A stretch of 13,059 bases of DNA from Solirubrobacterales bacterium (GCA_003151895.1 PLYX01000121.1:1-13059), one strand, 5' to 3'. Counted from the stretch's first letter, positions 6,851 to 12,862 are shown. Made by a program: numbers and translations. The notes: a model not told the origin generated them from the letters alone.

Positions 6851-7092
6851 GCTTCGCCGTCCCACGCCGCTGGAGCCCGATCGTCGCGACCGCCGTGGAG
6901 CTGAACACCGCGGCCGCCTGCCGGGCGGTCGTCGTCAGCGCGCTGAACGCCGGCGCGCGGCGTTGGTGGGAACACCTGGGGTTTCACCCCTTCGACCCCG
7001 ACGACCAGCAACGCTCCGACCTCTACCTGCTCACCGCCGAGATCGAGAAGACGCTGCGCAGCCACACCACCCGCGCGCTCCCTCAACTGTGA
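6843..7092 (+). pseudogene. remnant of a TacT-like GNAT toxin
   Basis: A TTG at 6843 overlaps the antitoxin end by 8 bases and begins TELRRPTPLEPDRRD, which looks like the first residues of a GNAT toxin partner. About 50 bases later the similarity moves to another frame. From 6895, GTG reads ELNTAAACRAVVVSALNAGA then RRWWEHLGFHPFDPDDQQ and DLYLLTAEIEKTLRS, the C-terminal strand and helix of a GNAT acetyltransferase (WWEHLGF corresponds to the usual FYxxxGF). The central part, with the acetyl-CoA loop (R/Q-x-x-G-x-G/A) and roughly 90-100 residues, is absent. I read this as an internal deletion plus frame change, hence no active toxin. The stop at 7092 overlaps the convergent vapC by 10 bases. 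Confidence 0.75.
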
Positions 7093-7550
7093 GTGCCGCA
7101 CAGGCCGCCCGCAGAGCGAGCGAGCGAGCCAAAACCGAGCAACAGCTCGAACGACCCACCCTGCAGTGGCGTGACCGCACGAAAGGCGCGTTCGTCGAGC
7201 GTCAGCAGACGGCGCGTCTGCCAGCGATTTGCCAGGACCACGAGCGAAGCGTCGGCAAGCCCCAATTCGAGGTCGCGATAGCGGGCGGCGACGTCGCGGG
7301 CGATCCCAAGCTCGGCCGGCGTCAGCGCGTCGACCACGTATGTGCCCGAGGCCAGGTCGTCGAGGAACGCCAGCTCAACGTCAACACCGAGACGGCGAAG
7401 GATCAAGTAGTCAGCCTCCGCGACCACGAGCTGCGAGGTGACGAGCGTGCCACGCTCGGCGCGCAGCACCTGTGCGACGGCAGCGTGCTGAGGCTCATCG
7501 GCGTCCGCCTGCGCATACAGCGCGCCCGCGTCGACGATCAGCGCGGTCAT
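7083..7550 (-). CDS. VapC-type PIN-domain ribonuclease toxin (second module)
   Basis: The product is 155 residues. PIN active-site acids are visible: D7 in ALIVDAGALYA, E45 in LVVAEADYLI, D100 in LGLADASLVVLA and D119 in LLTLDERAF. The expected activity is sequence- or structure-specific RNA cleavage. The ATG overlaps the upstream antitoxin stop by four bases (ATGA). The protein runs about 15-20 residues past the usual PIN end (FGSLARSAGGLCGTHS). This tail overlaps the 3' end of the convergent GNAT remnant, so it may have been created when the flanking element was inserted or deleted. Confidence 0.88.
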   Translation of the reverse strand: MTALIVDAGALYAQADADEPQHAAVAQVLRAERGTLVTSQLVVAEADYLILRRLGVDVELAFLDDLASGTYVVDALTPAELGIARDVAARYRDLELGLADASLVVLANRWQTRRLLTLDERAFRAVTPLQGGSFELLLGFGSLARSAGGLCGTHS

Positions 7551-7783
7551 CCCCGGCCAGTGACCGAGCGGTGCAACTCCTCAGCGTCCCAGCCTCGATA
7601 CGGAGCGCCCCCACCATGACCCTGACCCAGGCTGTGGAAGACACGCGGACCCGGCTGCGCCTCCGCCGTCACGAGCCGCACGCCCTCGCGGATCAACTGA
7701 GCCTGCGAACGGCCCGTGCGAGTCGCCGCGCGGCGCAACTGCTCGGCCTCGCTCACCGTGAGATACACAGACGTCTTGTGCAT
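7547..7783 (-). CDS. CopG/RHH-type antitoxin (VapB-like)
   Basis: The product is 78 residues. HKTSVYLTVSEAEQLRRAAT followed by GRSQAQLIREGVRL is a clear ribbon-helix-helix N-terminus: a beta strand, then two helices ending in a hydrophobic helix. The rest is glycine-rich and probably disordered (HSLGQGHGGGAPYRGWDAEE), the region expected to wrap the toxin. The gene precedes and overlaps its PIN toxin. It begins 22 bases after the rsmI stop on the same strand, so it may also receive read-through from rsmI. A perfect 12-bp palindrome lies 2 bases upstream of its ATG. Confidence 0.83.
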   Translation of the reverse strand: MHKTSVYLTVSEAEQLRRAATRTGRSQAQLIREGVRLVTAEAQPGPRVFHSLGQGHGGGAPYRGWDAEELHRSVTGRG

Positions 7784-7785
7784 TG

Positions 7786-7797
7786 CCCTACGTAGGG
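7786..7797 (-). promoter_or_regulatory. palindromic operator of the second vapBC
   Basis: CCCTACGTAGGG is a perfect 12-bp palindrome ending two bases before the antitoxin ATG (7783), in the 22-base gap after rsmI. On the minus strand TACCCT (7799-7794) is a possible weak -10 overlapping it. Position and symmetry fit binding by the ribbon-helix-helix antitoxin. No proper Shine-Dalgarno spacing is available, so a short or absent leader is likely. Confidence 0.6.
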
Positions 7798-7805
7798 TAG
7801 CAAGC

Positions 7806-8648
7806 TCAGGCGCCCGTCAGCTCGCGGTACAACTCGTTGGCGCTGACTCCCGTCAGCTTGGCGAGCACCCCGGCCGCCGGCCGTGCACGCGCGCCCGCAT
7901 CGACGAGCGCGCGCAACGCCGTGAGCGCCTCATCGTGACTGGCGCGCTCGAGGGCGGCAGCCCCCACCACGAGCACGATCTCCCCCCGGGCGGGGTTCGC
8001 CTCGTAGTGAGCCGCCAGCTCGGCCGCGCTGCCACGGCGGACCTCCTCGTGGAGCTTTGTCAGCTCGCGGCAGACAACCGCCGGGCGGGTGGGGTCGTGC
8101 TCGGCGAGCACCAGCAGAGTGGCGACCAGACGGCGGGGGGACTCGAACGCGACGAGCGTGTCAGGGGCATCGAGCAGCACGAGCTCGAGCTCCGCGCGCC
8201 GGCGCGGCAGGAAGCCCACGAACAGCCACCGCTCGGCGGGCAATCCCGACGCGACCACCGCCACGAGCACGCTGCTTGGGCCCGGGAGCACCTCGACCGG
8301 CACGCCAGCCGTAACACACGCCTGCACGAGCGCATATCCGGGGTCTGACACGAGCGGCATTCCGGCGTCGGAGACGAGCGCGACGATTGCCCCCCGCTGG
8401 ATGCGCCCCACCAGCTCCCTGGCGCGCTCGCGCTCGTTGTGCTCGTGATAGCTGACGAGCGTCCCCGCGATCTCGTAGCGGTCGAGCAGCACGCGCGTGC
8501 GCCGCGTGTCCTCGCAGGCGATCGCATCCGCTTCGCGCAGCGTGTCGAGCACGCGCAGCGTCACGTCCCCCAGGTTGCCGATCGGGGTGGGGCACACCAC
8601 GAGCCGCCCGACCGAACCACGGTCTGCCTGTTGCGGTTGCGCGCTCAC
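7806..8648 (-). CDS. rsmI: 16S rRNA (cytidine1402-2'-O)-methyltransferase
   Basis: The product is 280 residues. RsmI methylates the 2'-O of C1402 in the decoding centre of 16S rRNA using S-adenosylmethionine. It belongs to the tetrapyrrole-methylase fold. Motifs seen: VVCPTPIGNLGDVTLRVLDT (17-36), ACEDTRRTRVLL (44-55), SYHEHNE (66-72), VALVSDAGMPLVSDPGY (89-105), LPGPSSVLVAVVASGLP (121-137), FVGFLPRR and CRELTKLHEE (193-202). A small C-terminal helical domain ends KLTGVSANELYRELTG. GTG 8648 is chosen because it gives normal length and overlaps the fic stop as GTGA, a standard coupling junction. In related genomes rsmI lies close to metG; here TA modules separate them. Confidence 0.94.
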   Translation of the reverse strand: MSAQPQQADRGSVGRLVVCPTPIGNLGDVTLRVLDTLREADAIACEDTRRTRVLLDRYEIAGTLVSYHEHNERERARELVGRIQRGAIVALVSDAGMPLVSDPGYALVQACVTAGVPVEVLPGPSSVLVAVVASGLPAERWLFVGFLPRRRAELELVLLDAPDTLVAFESPRRLVATLLVLAEHDPTRPAVVCRELTKLHEEVRRGSAAELAAHYEANPARGEIVLVVGAAALERASHDEALTALRALVDAGARARPAAGVLAKLTGVSANELYRELTGA

Positions 8649-9817
8649 CGGCTCAACAGCTCGACCACTGCGGTCGCGGTGAAAGCGACACGGCCATTGC
8701 GAGCTCGCTCTGAGACGATGTGCAGGTCGGCAAGTCGCCGCAGCGCGCGGATGGCCCCCTGGTGCGTGATCCCGTGGCGGGCCGCCACCTGACCGGCGCG
8801 CACGGTTGGCGCTCCGATCAGCTCCCCCGCCACGCGCTCGGCGATACCGGAGATGCCTGCGGCCCGAACCTTCTCGAGTGCCTGCTCTCTCCATGCCAGC
8901 AGCGCATCGACACGTTCGCGAGTGCTTACGGCCGACGCCCCAACCCCGGCCGCGAAAAAGCTGACCCATCTGTCCCAATCACCGCCGCGAACCAGCGCGA
9001 GAAGCTCGTCGTGGTAGCGCTCACGACGAACCTCGAACCAGGGCGAGACGACCAGGAGCGGGTCCCGCAAGACACCAAGGCGCATCAGCTGTAGGACGAT
9101 CACCAGGCGTCCGATGCGCCCATTGCCATCGGAGAATGGGTGCAATGCCTCGAACTGGTGATGGGCAAGCGCAGCCTGGACGATCGCGGGCATCTCCGTT
9201 TGCGGCTCGGCAACCCAGGCCACCCACTGCTCCAGGCCGGCGGTGAGTTGGTCTCCCGGCGCAGGAGGCACGTATCGCGCCTGCTCGATGGGGGCGTCCC
9301 TCGCTCCGATGTAAACCTGCCTGTCTCTGATGCGTCCGGCATCCCCGAGTTCGCTTGGCGTACCGTCAACGAGGATCCGTTGCAGACTGCAGAGCATCCC
9401 CACTGTGATCGGCCGCTCCTCGATCCATTCGAATGCTTGTGTGGCAGTCACTATGTAGTTGAGGATCTCGCGCATCTCGAGCGAAAGCTCGGCGCGCTCC
9501 TCGAGGTCGGATGCGAGGACATCCTCGAACGGGGCGAACGTCCCCTCGAGGGCACTGGTGCTCTGGGCCTCGCGACGGATCGTCGACTGACGCACGAGCC
9601 CGGGCTCTGGGATATGCCTTGCCGCCTGGTCGAGCCGTGCGAGGTCCGCTTCAGTTTGGGCCACAGCCGTCCAAGTCGCCGGCGTGAGCTCAATGGATTC
9701 GGGAAGCGGGTGTGGTAGGAAGGCGACGCTCTCGTAGGACTCTCCAGTTCTGCCATCTACGCCGTTGATCCGCAGAAGGCTTCCTACCGGAGAGTCGCGA
9801 AATGCAGTCGGATCCAT
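8645..9817 (-). CDS. Fic-domain protein (adenylyltransferase type) with C-terminal winged helix
   Basis: The product is 390 residues from ATG 9817. The catalytic loop HPFSDGNGRIGR (226-237) is the complete Fic motif. An inhibitory helix with T87-S-A-L-E91-G92, of the (S/T)xxxE(G/N) type, lies before the core, so this is a self-inhibited Fic (class II layout) and needs no separate antitoxin. Residues about 30-90 resemble the Fic N-terminal domain (LPHPLPESIELTPATWTAVA). The last 70 residues (VRAGQVAARHGITHQGAIRA, then LRRLADLHIVSERARNGRVA) form a winged helix, suggesting DNA binding. Fic enzymes usually attach AMP to a hydroxyl of target proteins; the target is unknown. The in-frame codons upstream of 9817 contain the operator boxes and are not coding. 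The stop overlaps the rsmI start by four bases. Confidence 0.92.
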   Translation of the reverse strand: MDPTAFRDSPVGSLLRINGVDGRTGESYESVAFLPHPLPESIELTPATWTAVAQTEADLARLDQAARHIPEPGLVRQSTIRREAQSTSALEGTFAPFEDVLASDLEERAELSLEMREILNYIVTATQAFEWIEERPITVGMLCSLQRILVDGTPSELGDAGRIRDRQVYIGARDAPIEQARYVPPAPGDQLTAGLEQWVAWVAEPQTEMPAIVQAALAHHQFEALHPFSDGNGRIGRLVIVLQLMRLGVLRDPLLVVSPWFEVRRERYHDELLALVRGGDWDRWVSFFAAGVGASAVSTRERVDALLAWREQALEKVRAAGISGIAERVAGELIGAPTVRAGQVAARHGITHQGAIRALRRLADLHIVSERARNGRVAFTATAVVELLSR

Positions 9818-9818
9818 A

Positions 9819-9877
9819 ATCCAACTATATACGTCATAGAGTTGGATCAGACGGTGACCATCCAACTCCAGTTGTAT
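9819..9877 (-). promoter_or_regulatory. fic promoter with four AGTTGGAT-type boxes
   Basis: Boxes lie at 9819-9826 (ATCCAACT), 9840-9847 (AGTTGGAT), 9860-9867 (ATCCAACT) and 9870-9877 (AGTTGTAT, one mismatch). They form two inverted pairs, and centre-to-centre distances are 21, 20 and 10 bases, close to whole helical turns. On the minus strand TATAGT (9829-9824), which matches the -10 consensus at five of six bases, is followed by exactly six bases and then ATG 9817, predicting a leaderless transcript. The winged-helix C-terminus of Fic itself is an obvious candidate binder. Confidence 0.72.
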
Positions 9878-9972
9878 CCCAATCCCACAGCCAACCTGGC
9901 GCACGGTTGCGGTCTCCCAGCGAATATAGGGTCACGCGACACCGGCTACGCCGCCGTATATCGCTGCTCACG

Positions 9973-11115
9973 ATGACGCCCGACCACGACAAGCCGCACT
10001 ACACCCGCTACCGCGCCGGGCGACGCCTGCCTACCCTGAAGGGCACACCCAGAGGGCGCACGGCAGGCGGACGGCAGGAGAGCGACGTGCGCGACGAGCG
10101 CCTCTCGCTGCGCTCCGCGCGCCGCCCGCGCAAGCCGAGGACGGCACCCGGCGCGCCGGGTCGCGACTGGAGGGAGCGAGTCACGCCCAAGCGCATCCTG
10201 CTCGGCCTGCTCGCGATCGTGGTGGGTTGGCTGGCGCTCTCGCTCGCGATCTTCCTCGTGAGCGCTCACTTCGAGCGCACCCCGGCCCCCTTAGAAGTGG
10301 CGAGCGTGCTGCGCCCGGCAGGCTTCCCGCTGACCTCGGCCAACAACATCCTCGTGCTCGGCTCCGATCGCCGCCCGAAGGGCAGCAGGGAACCGGGGGC
10401 CAACACGTCCGGCCCGAGCCGCTCCGACACGATCATGCTGATCCGCACCGGTGGCGGTCACTCGGCGCGCCTGTCGATCCCGCGCGACACGGTGGTCGAA
10501 ATCCCCGGTCACGGCATGCAGAAGATCAACGCCGCCTACGCCTTCGGCGGCCCTGCGCTTTCGATCTCGGTGATCGAAAACTATCTGCACATCCCGATCA
10601 ACCATCTCGTGGAAGTCAACTTCGAAAACTTCCCGCAGCTGATCGACGCGATGGGCGGGGTCGACTACACGGGCGGGTGCATGATCTCGGAAATCAGCGG
10701 TGGCTTCCGCAATGGGGGCTTCACGCTGCGCCTGAGCCCCGGCACCCACCGTCTGAACGGCAAGCAGGCGCTTGCGCTCGCGCGCACTCGCAAGAACCTG
10801 TGCGCGCCCAGCCAGACCGACCTGCAACGCGAGGAACACCAGCAGGCGCTCTTCGGAGACATGAAGTCGCGGCTGCTGTCGCTCTCGAGCTTCGTGCGCA
10901 TGCCGCTGATCGCGTGGAACGCCCCGCCCGCGATCATCTCCGACATGAGCGGCCCCACGCTGCTCGGCCTGTTCGGAGCGCTCGCGGTGAGCGGCACGCC
11001 GCCGACGCGGGTGCTCAAGCCCTCGGGGAACGTCACCTTGCCCGACGGCGAAGAAGGCCTCAGCGTGTCAGAAAGCGAACGCCGCGCCGCCGCTGCGCGC
11101 TTCCTCGCGGGCTGA
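9973..11115 (+). CDS. LytR-CpsA-Psr (LCP) family cell-wall glycopolymer transferase
   Basis: The product is 380 residues. LCP enzymes move glycopolymers from a polyprenyl-phosphate carrier to peptidoglycan at the outer face of the membrane. Visible: a basic, probably disordered cytoplasmic N-terminus (1-74), one membrane helix (75-97, LLGLLAIVVGWLALSLAIFL), then the LCP domain with NNILVLGSDRR (124-134), RSDTIM (150-155), SIPRDT (168-173), KINAAYAFGG (184-193), DAMGGVDY and LNGKQALALARTRK (261-274). The conserved arginines and aspartates of the pyrophosphate-binding site are present. ATG 9973 is preferred over TTG 9907 because it is the first ATG and lies after the AT-rich promoter region. 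A TATATC hexamer at 9957-9962 could be its -10. Residues 21-32 are encoded by the dispersed palindromic repeat shared with ispE. Confidence 0.93.
   Translation: MTPDHDKPHYTRYRAGRRLPTLKGTPRGRTAGGRQESDVRDERLSLRSARRPRKPRTAPGAPGRDWRERVTPKRILLGLLAIVVGWLALSLAIFLVSAHFERTPAPLEVASVLRPAGFPLTSANNILVLGSDRRPKGSREPGANTSGPSRSDTIMLIRTGGGHSARLSIPRDTVVEIPGHGMQKINAAYAFGGPALSISVIENYLHIPINHLVEVNFENFPQLIDAMGGVDYTGGCMISEISGGFRNGGFTLRLSPGTHRLNGKQALALARTRKNLCAPSQTDLQREEHQQALFGDMKSRLLSLSSFVRMPLIAWNAPPAIISDMSGPTLLGLFGALAVSGTPPTRVLKPSGNVTLPDGEEGLSVSESERRAAAARFLAG
10024..10069. repeat. palindromic mini-element inside the LCP gene (copy 2)
   Basis: Outer arms CGCCTGCC (10024-10031) and GGCAGGCG (10062-10069) are perfectly complementary. 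They enclose CCCT-ga-AGGG (10034-10043) and CCC-aga-GGG (10048-10056). Positions 10034-10068 are 31/35 identical to 1817-1851 in ispE. The element is translated as part of the cytoplasmic tail (LPTLKGTPRGRTAGG) and keeps the frame open. Relative to gene direction it is inverted compared with ispE: here its plus-like strand is the sense strand, whereas in ispE it is antisense. Confidence 0.75.
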
Positions 11116-11172
11116 CCAGCGCCACTCACGGCCGCCGACCAGTGTGCCCTGCCGCCGCCGACCGGCAGATAC

Positions 11173-11565
11173 CTACTTCGCGGCAGCGACCGGCTTCGGG
11201 TCGCCGCTCTTCTTCTCCGGCTTGCCTTGCCCCCCGTCATGGGGGGTCGACTCGCTCTTCTTGGTGTCGGTCTTGCCGGCGGAATCGCCCTTCGAGGACG
11301 AGTCGGACGAGCTGTCGCTCGACCCCGAGTCGCCAGAGGAGCCAGACGACGATCCATCCGCGGACGCCGCTGTCTCGCGTTGGCGATTGCGCGTGCCGTA
11401 GTCGGTGTTGTAGAACCCCTTGCCCTTGAAGTGCACAGCCGGCGCGTGCAGCACGCGCTGAACCGGCACGCCGGTGTCGGGGTCGGTGGTGAGTGAATCC
11501 TCGCTGAACGCTTGGTGCACCTCGAAGGTGCTGCCGTCCGGCCGTCTGTATTCGTAGATGGGCAT
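11173..11565 (-). CDS. FmdB-like small protein without the zinc-ribbon cysteines
   Basis: The product is 130 residues from ATG 11565. MPIYEYRRPDGSTFEVHQAF is the start of the FmdB-type putative regulatory family. However, the CxxC pairs of the classical zinc ribbon are replaced (YRRPDG where YRC-x-x-C is usual), so no zinc site remains. VPVQRVLHAPAVHFKGKGFY and NTDYG continue the family pattern. From about residue 65 the chain is a serine/aspartate/glycine-rich disordered tail that ends lysine-rich (GKPEKKSGDPKPVAAAK). The function is unknown. The upstream reading frame could be longer, but MPIYEY is the conserved start and a TATAAT box lies 9 bases before it. The gene converges on the LCP gene with 57 bases between the stops. 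Confidence 0.82.
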   Translation of the reverse strand: MPIYEYRRPDGSTFEVHQAFSEDSLTTDPDTGVPVQRVLHAPAVHFKGKGFYNTDYGTRNRQRETAASADGSSSGSSGDSGSSDSSSDSSSKGDSAGKTDTKKSESTPHDGGQGKPEKKSGDPKPVAAAK

Positions 11566-11574
11566 GCCCGCCCG

Positions 11575-11623
11575 ATTATAAGAGCGCGGTTGCCTAGACC
11601 ACGGCCGGCGGGACCACGGCCGG
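11575..11623 (-). promoter_or_regulatory. promoter of the FmdB-like gene with a 15-base tandem repeat
   Basis: On the minus strand a perfect TATAAT (11580-11575) stands nine bases before ATG 11565, so the transcript should begin within about three bases of the start codon. Upstream, GACCACGGCCGG occurs twice (plus-strand 11597-11608 and 11612-11623, period 15), overlapping where a -35 would be; no good TTGACA match exists. The repeat may be an activator or repressor site. Confidence 0.55.
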
Positions 11624-11642
11624 GCAGCGCGCGGTCGGCTCG

Positions 11643-12320
11643 TCAGTCGGCCACGAGCGAGCGGGCGCACTCGATGCCCGCTCGGATCGTCGCCGTGAAG
11701 TCGCGATCGGGCTCTGAGATCATGCGCAGCGCGAAACCGTCGCCGAGCGAGAAGAGGATGTCCGCGACAGCCTCGGGCTCGGCGTGCAACCGCAACACTC
11801 CGTCCTCCTGAGCAGCGGCCAGCATGCTCGCCAGCCGCTCCCTCGTGAGCGTCACGAGCCGCACATACTCCACCGCGATCTCCGCGTTGCGCCGCGAGAG
11901 GGTGAACAACTCGAACAGGAGGGTCACGAAGTCGGGGTCCTTGCGAACGGTCTTCTGCAGGTTCTGCGCCAGCAGGGCCACGAAATCGTCGGCCGTCTGC
12001 GCACCCGCCAGGCGCTGCTCGAGCGCCTCGATGCGCAGCTCGCAGTCGCGGCGGGCCGCCTCCACGAGCAGCTGCTCCTTGGTGCCGAAGTAGTAATGCA
12101 GCAGCCCGCGCGATACGCCCGCCTCACGCGACACGTGGTCGAACGTCGAGCCCGCCGCGCCACGGCGCGCCACGCTGTGGCGCATCGCCTCCACGATGCG
12201 CTGGGCCTTCTCGCCGGAGAGCGACCGGGTCGCCCCGCCCGCCGGCTCGCCGCCCTCGCGCTGGGCCGATGCGCGCTCGGCGAAGGACCCGTTGGAGTCA
12301 GCGGTCGCGGTCTGCGTCAT
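11643..12320 (-). CDS. TetR-family transcriptional regulator
   Basis: The product is 225 residues. The DNA-binding domain lies at about 37-85: a helix at AQRIVEAMRHSVARRG, then TFDHVSREAGVSRGLLHYYF with GTKEQLL, the classic TetR helix-turn-helix and its YYF-xxK-xxL ending. The rest is the helical ligand and dimer domain. A 35-residue polar N-terminal extension precedes it (GSFAERASAQREGGEPAGGA), and a later start cannot be excluded. The gene follows the upstream membrane-protein gene by 24 bases on the same strand and precedes the FmdB-like gene, so it may control this small cluster or genes elsewhere. The ligand is unknown. No Shine-Dalgarno sequence is evident. Confidence 0.9.
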   Translation of the reverse strand: MTQTATADSNGSFAERASAQREGGEPAGGATRSLSGEKAQRIVEAMRHSVARRGAAGSTFDHVSREAGVSRGLLHYYFGTKEQLLVEAARRDCELRIEALEQRLAGAQTADDFVALLAQNLQKTVRKDPDFVTLLFELFTLSRRNAEIAVEYVRLVTLTRERLASMLAAAQEDGVLRLHAEPEAVADILFSLGDGFALRMISEPDRDFTATIRAGIECARSLVAD

Positions 12321-12344
12321 GTCGGGGAGAGCGAGTGTCTGTGC

Positions 12345-12800
12345 TCACGCGGCAGGCACATCCACCGGGGCGGGCACATCCTGAGCCGGCATCGTGGTGG
12401 AGCTGTAGTCGAACTCCTCCTCGGCTCCGAACAGCAGGTCGAGCACCTTCGAGCGCAGGCTCTCGCTGAGCGCGAGCGCGAGCACCGCGCCCACAATCAA
12501 GAGCATCAGCGTGCGACCGAGGCCGCCTTTGCGCTTCGGCTTCGCCGCGGGCTGCCTGATCGCAAACGACGCGTCTCTGAGCGCCCTCGCGGCTTCGGAG
12601 AGCTCTCGCTGGAGCTTGCGGTCCTCCAGCAGCGCCTTGCCCGCCGGCTTGCCGTTGCTCATGCGCCCGTAGGCGCTGCGCGCAGACCCATATGCCGCGA
12701 GCAGGTTCTCGCGCAGCTGCTCGTCTTCGATAAGACGTTTGATGTAGTCGCTGCTTCGCACCGCTTCGCTTGCCTTGCCGATTCTGTCCTTTGCCGCCAT
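12345..12800 (-). CDS. single-pass membrane protein, function unknown
   Basis: The product is 151 residues from ATG 12800. Residues 1-90 are charged and mostly helical (KASEAVRSSDYIKRLIEDEQ, then LRENLLAAYGSARSAYGRM). A lysine-rich stretch (AKPKRKGG) precedes one membrane helix (TLMLLIVGAVLALALSESL), and the C-terminus is acidic and proline-rich (EEEFDYSSTTMPAQDVPAPV). Positive charge before the helix puts the N-terminal helices in the cytoplasm. I do not recognise a family, and a structural or scaffold role is only a guess. The start at 12800 is preferred to ATG 12836 because TATATT at 12846-12841 predicts transcription beginning near 12834, leaving a short leader with an AGAGG sequence ten bases before ATG 12800. 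Confidence 0.72.
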   Translation of the reverse strand: MAAKDRIGKASEAVRSSDYIKRLIEDEQLRENLLAAYGSARSAYGRMSNGKPAGKALLEDRKLQRELSEAARALRDASFAIRQPAAKPKRKGGLGRTLMLLIVGAVLALALSESLRSKVLDLLFGAEEEFDYSSTTMPAQDVPAPVDVPAA

Positions 12801-12840
12801 TTGGTTACCGCCTCTGCTCAGAGCTTTGAAGATCATGTCC

Positions 12841-12846
12841 AATATA
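12841..12846 (-). promoter_or_regulatory. -10 element for the membrane-protein gene
   Basis: The minus strand reads TATATT, five of six matches to the -10 consensus, inside the short gap after the preceding gene (stop at 12863). No matching -35 is seen 16-18 bases upstream. The predicted start near 12834 would give a leader of about 34 bases. Confidence 0.45.
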
Positions 12847-12862
12847 CCCCCCAAGATCGGAG

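Noticed and set aside
8649..8978. N-terminal extension of RsmI by about 110 residues in the same frame
   Set aside because: The extension overlaps the Fic coding region, is Arg-rich without motifs, and would make RsmI far longer than its family.
11131..11163. GCCGCCGACC repeated, with AGGGCACAC on the reverse strand, as a third copy of the ispE/LCP repeat
   Set aside because: Only nine bases match the repeat core and the hairpins are missing.
11149..11168. Inverted repeat CTGCCG / CGGCAG between the convergent LCP and FmdB-like genes, as a terminator
   Set aside because: The stem is only six base pairs and no T-run follows on either strand, so it could be chance in GC-rich sequence.
11229..11246. 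CCCCCC..GGGGGG inverted repeat in the FmdB-like tail as another palindromic insertion
   Set aside because: It resembles one hairpin of the ispE segment but lacks the shared 35-base core, and it lies in low-complexity sequence where such symmetry is easily made by chance.
10227..11429. 400-codon plus-strand frame overlapping the LCP gene
   Set aside because: It is a frame-shifted shadow of a convincing LCP coding sequence, rich in Arg and Pro and without recognisable motifs.
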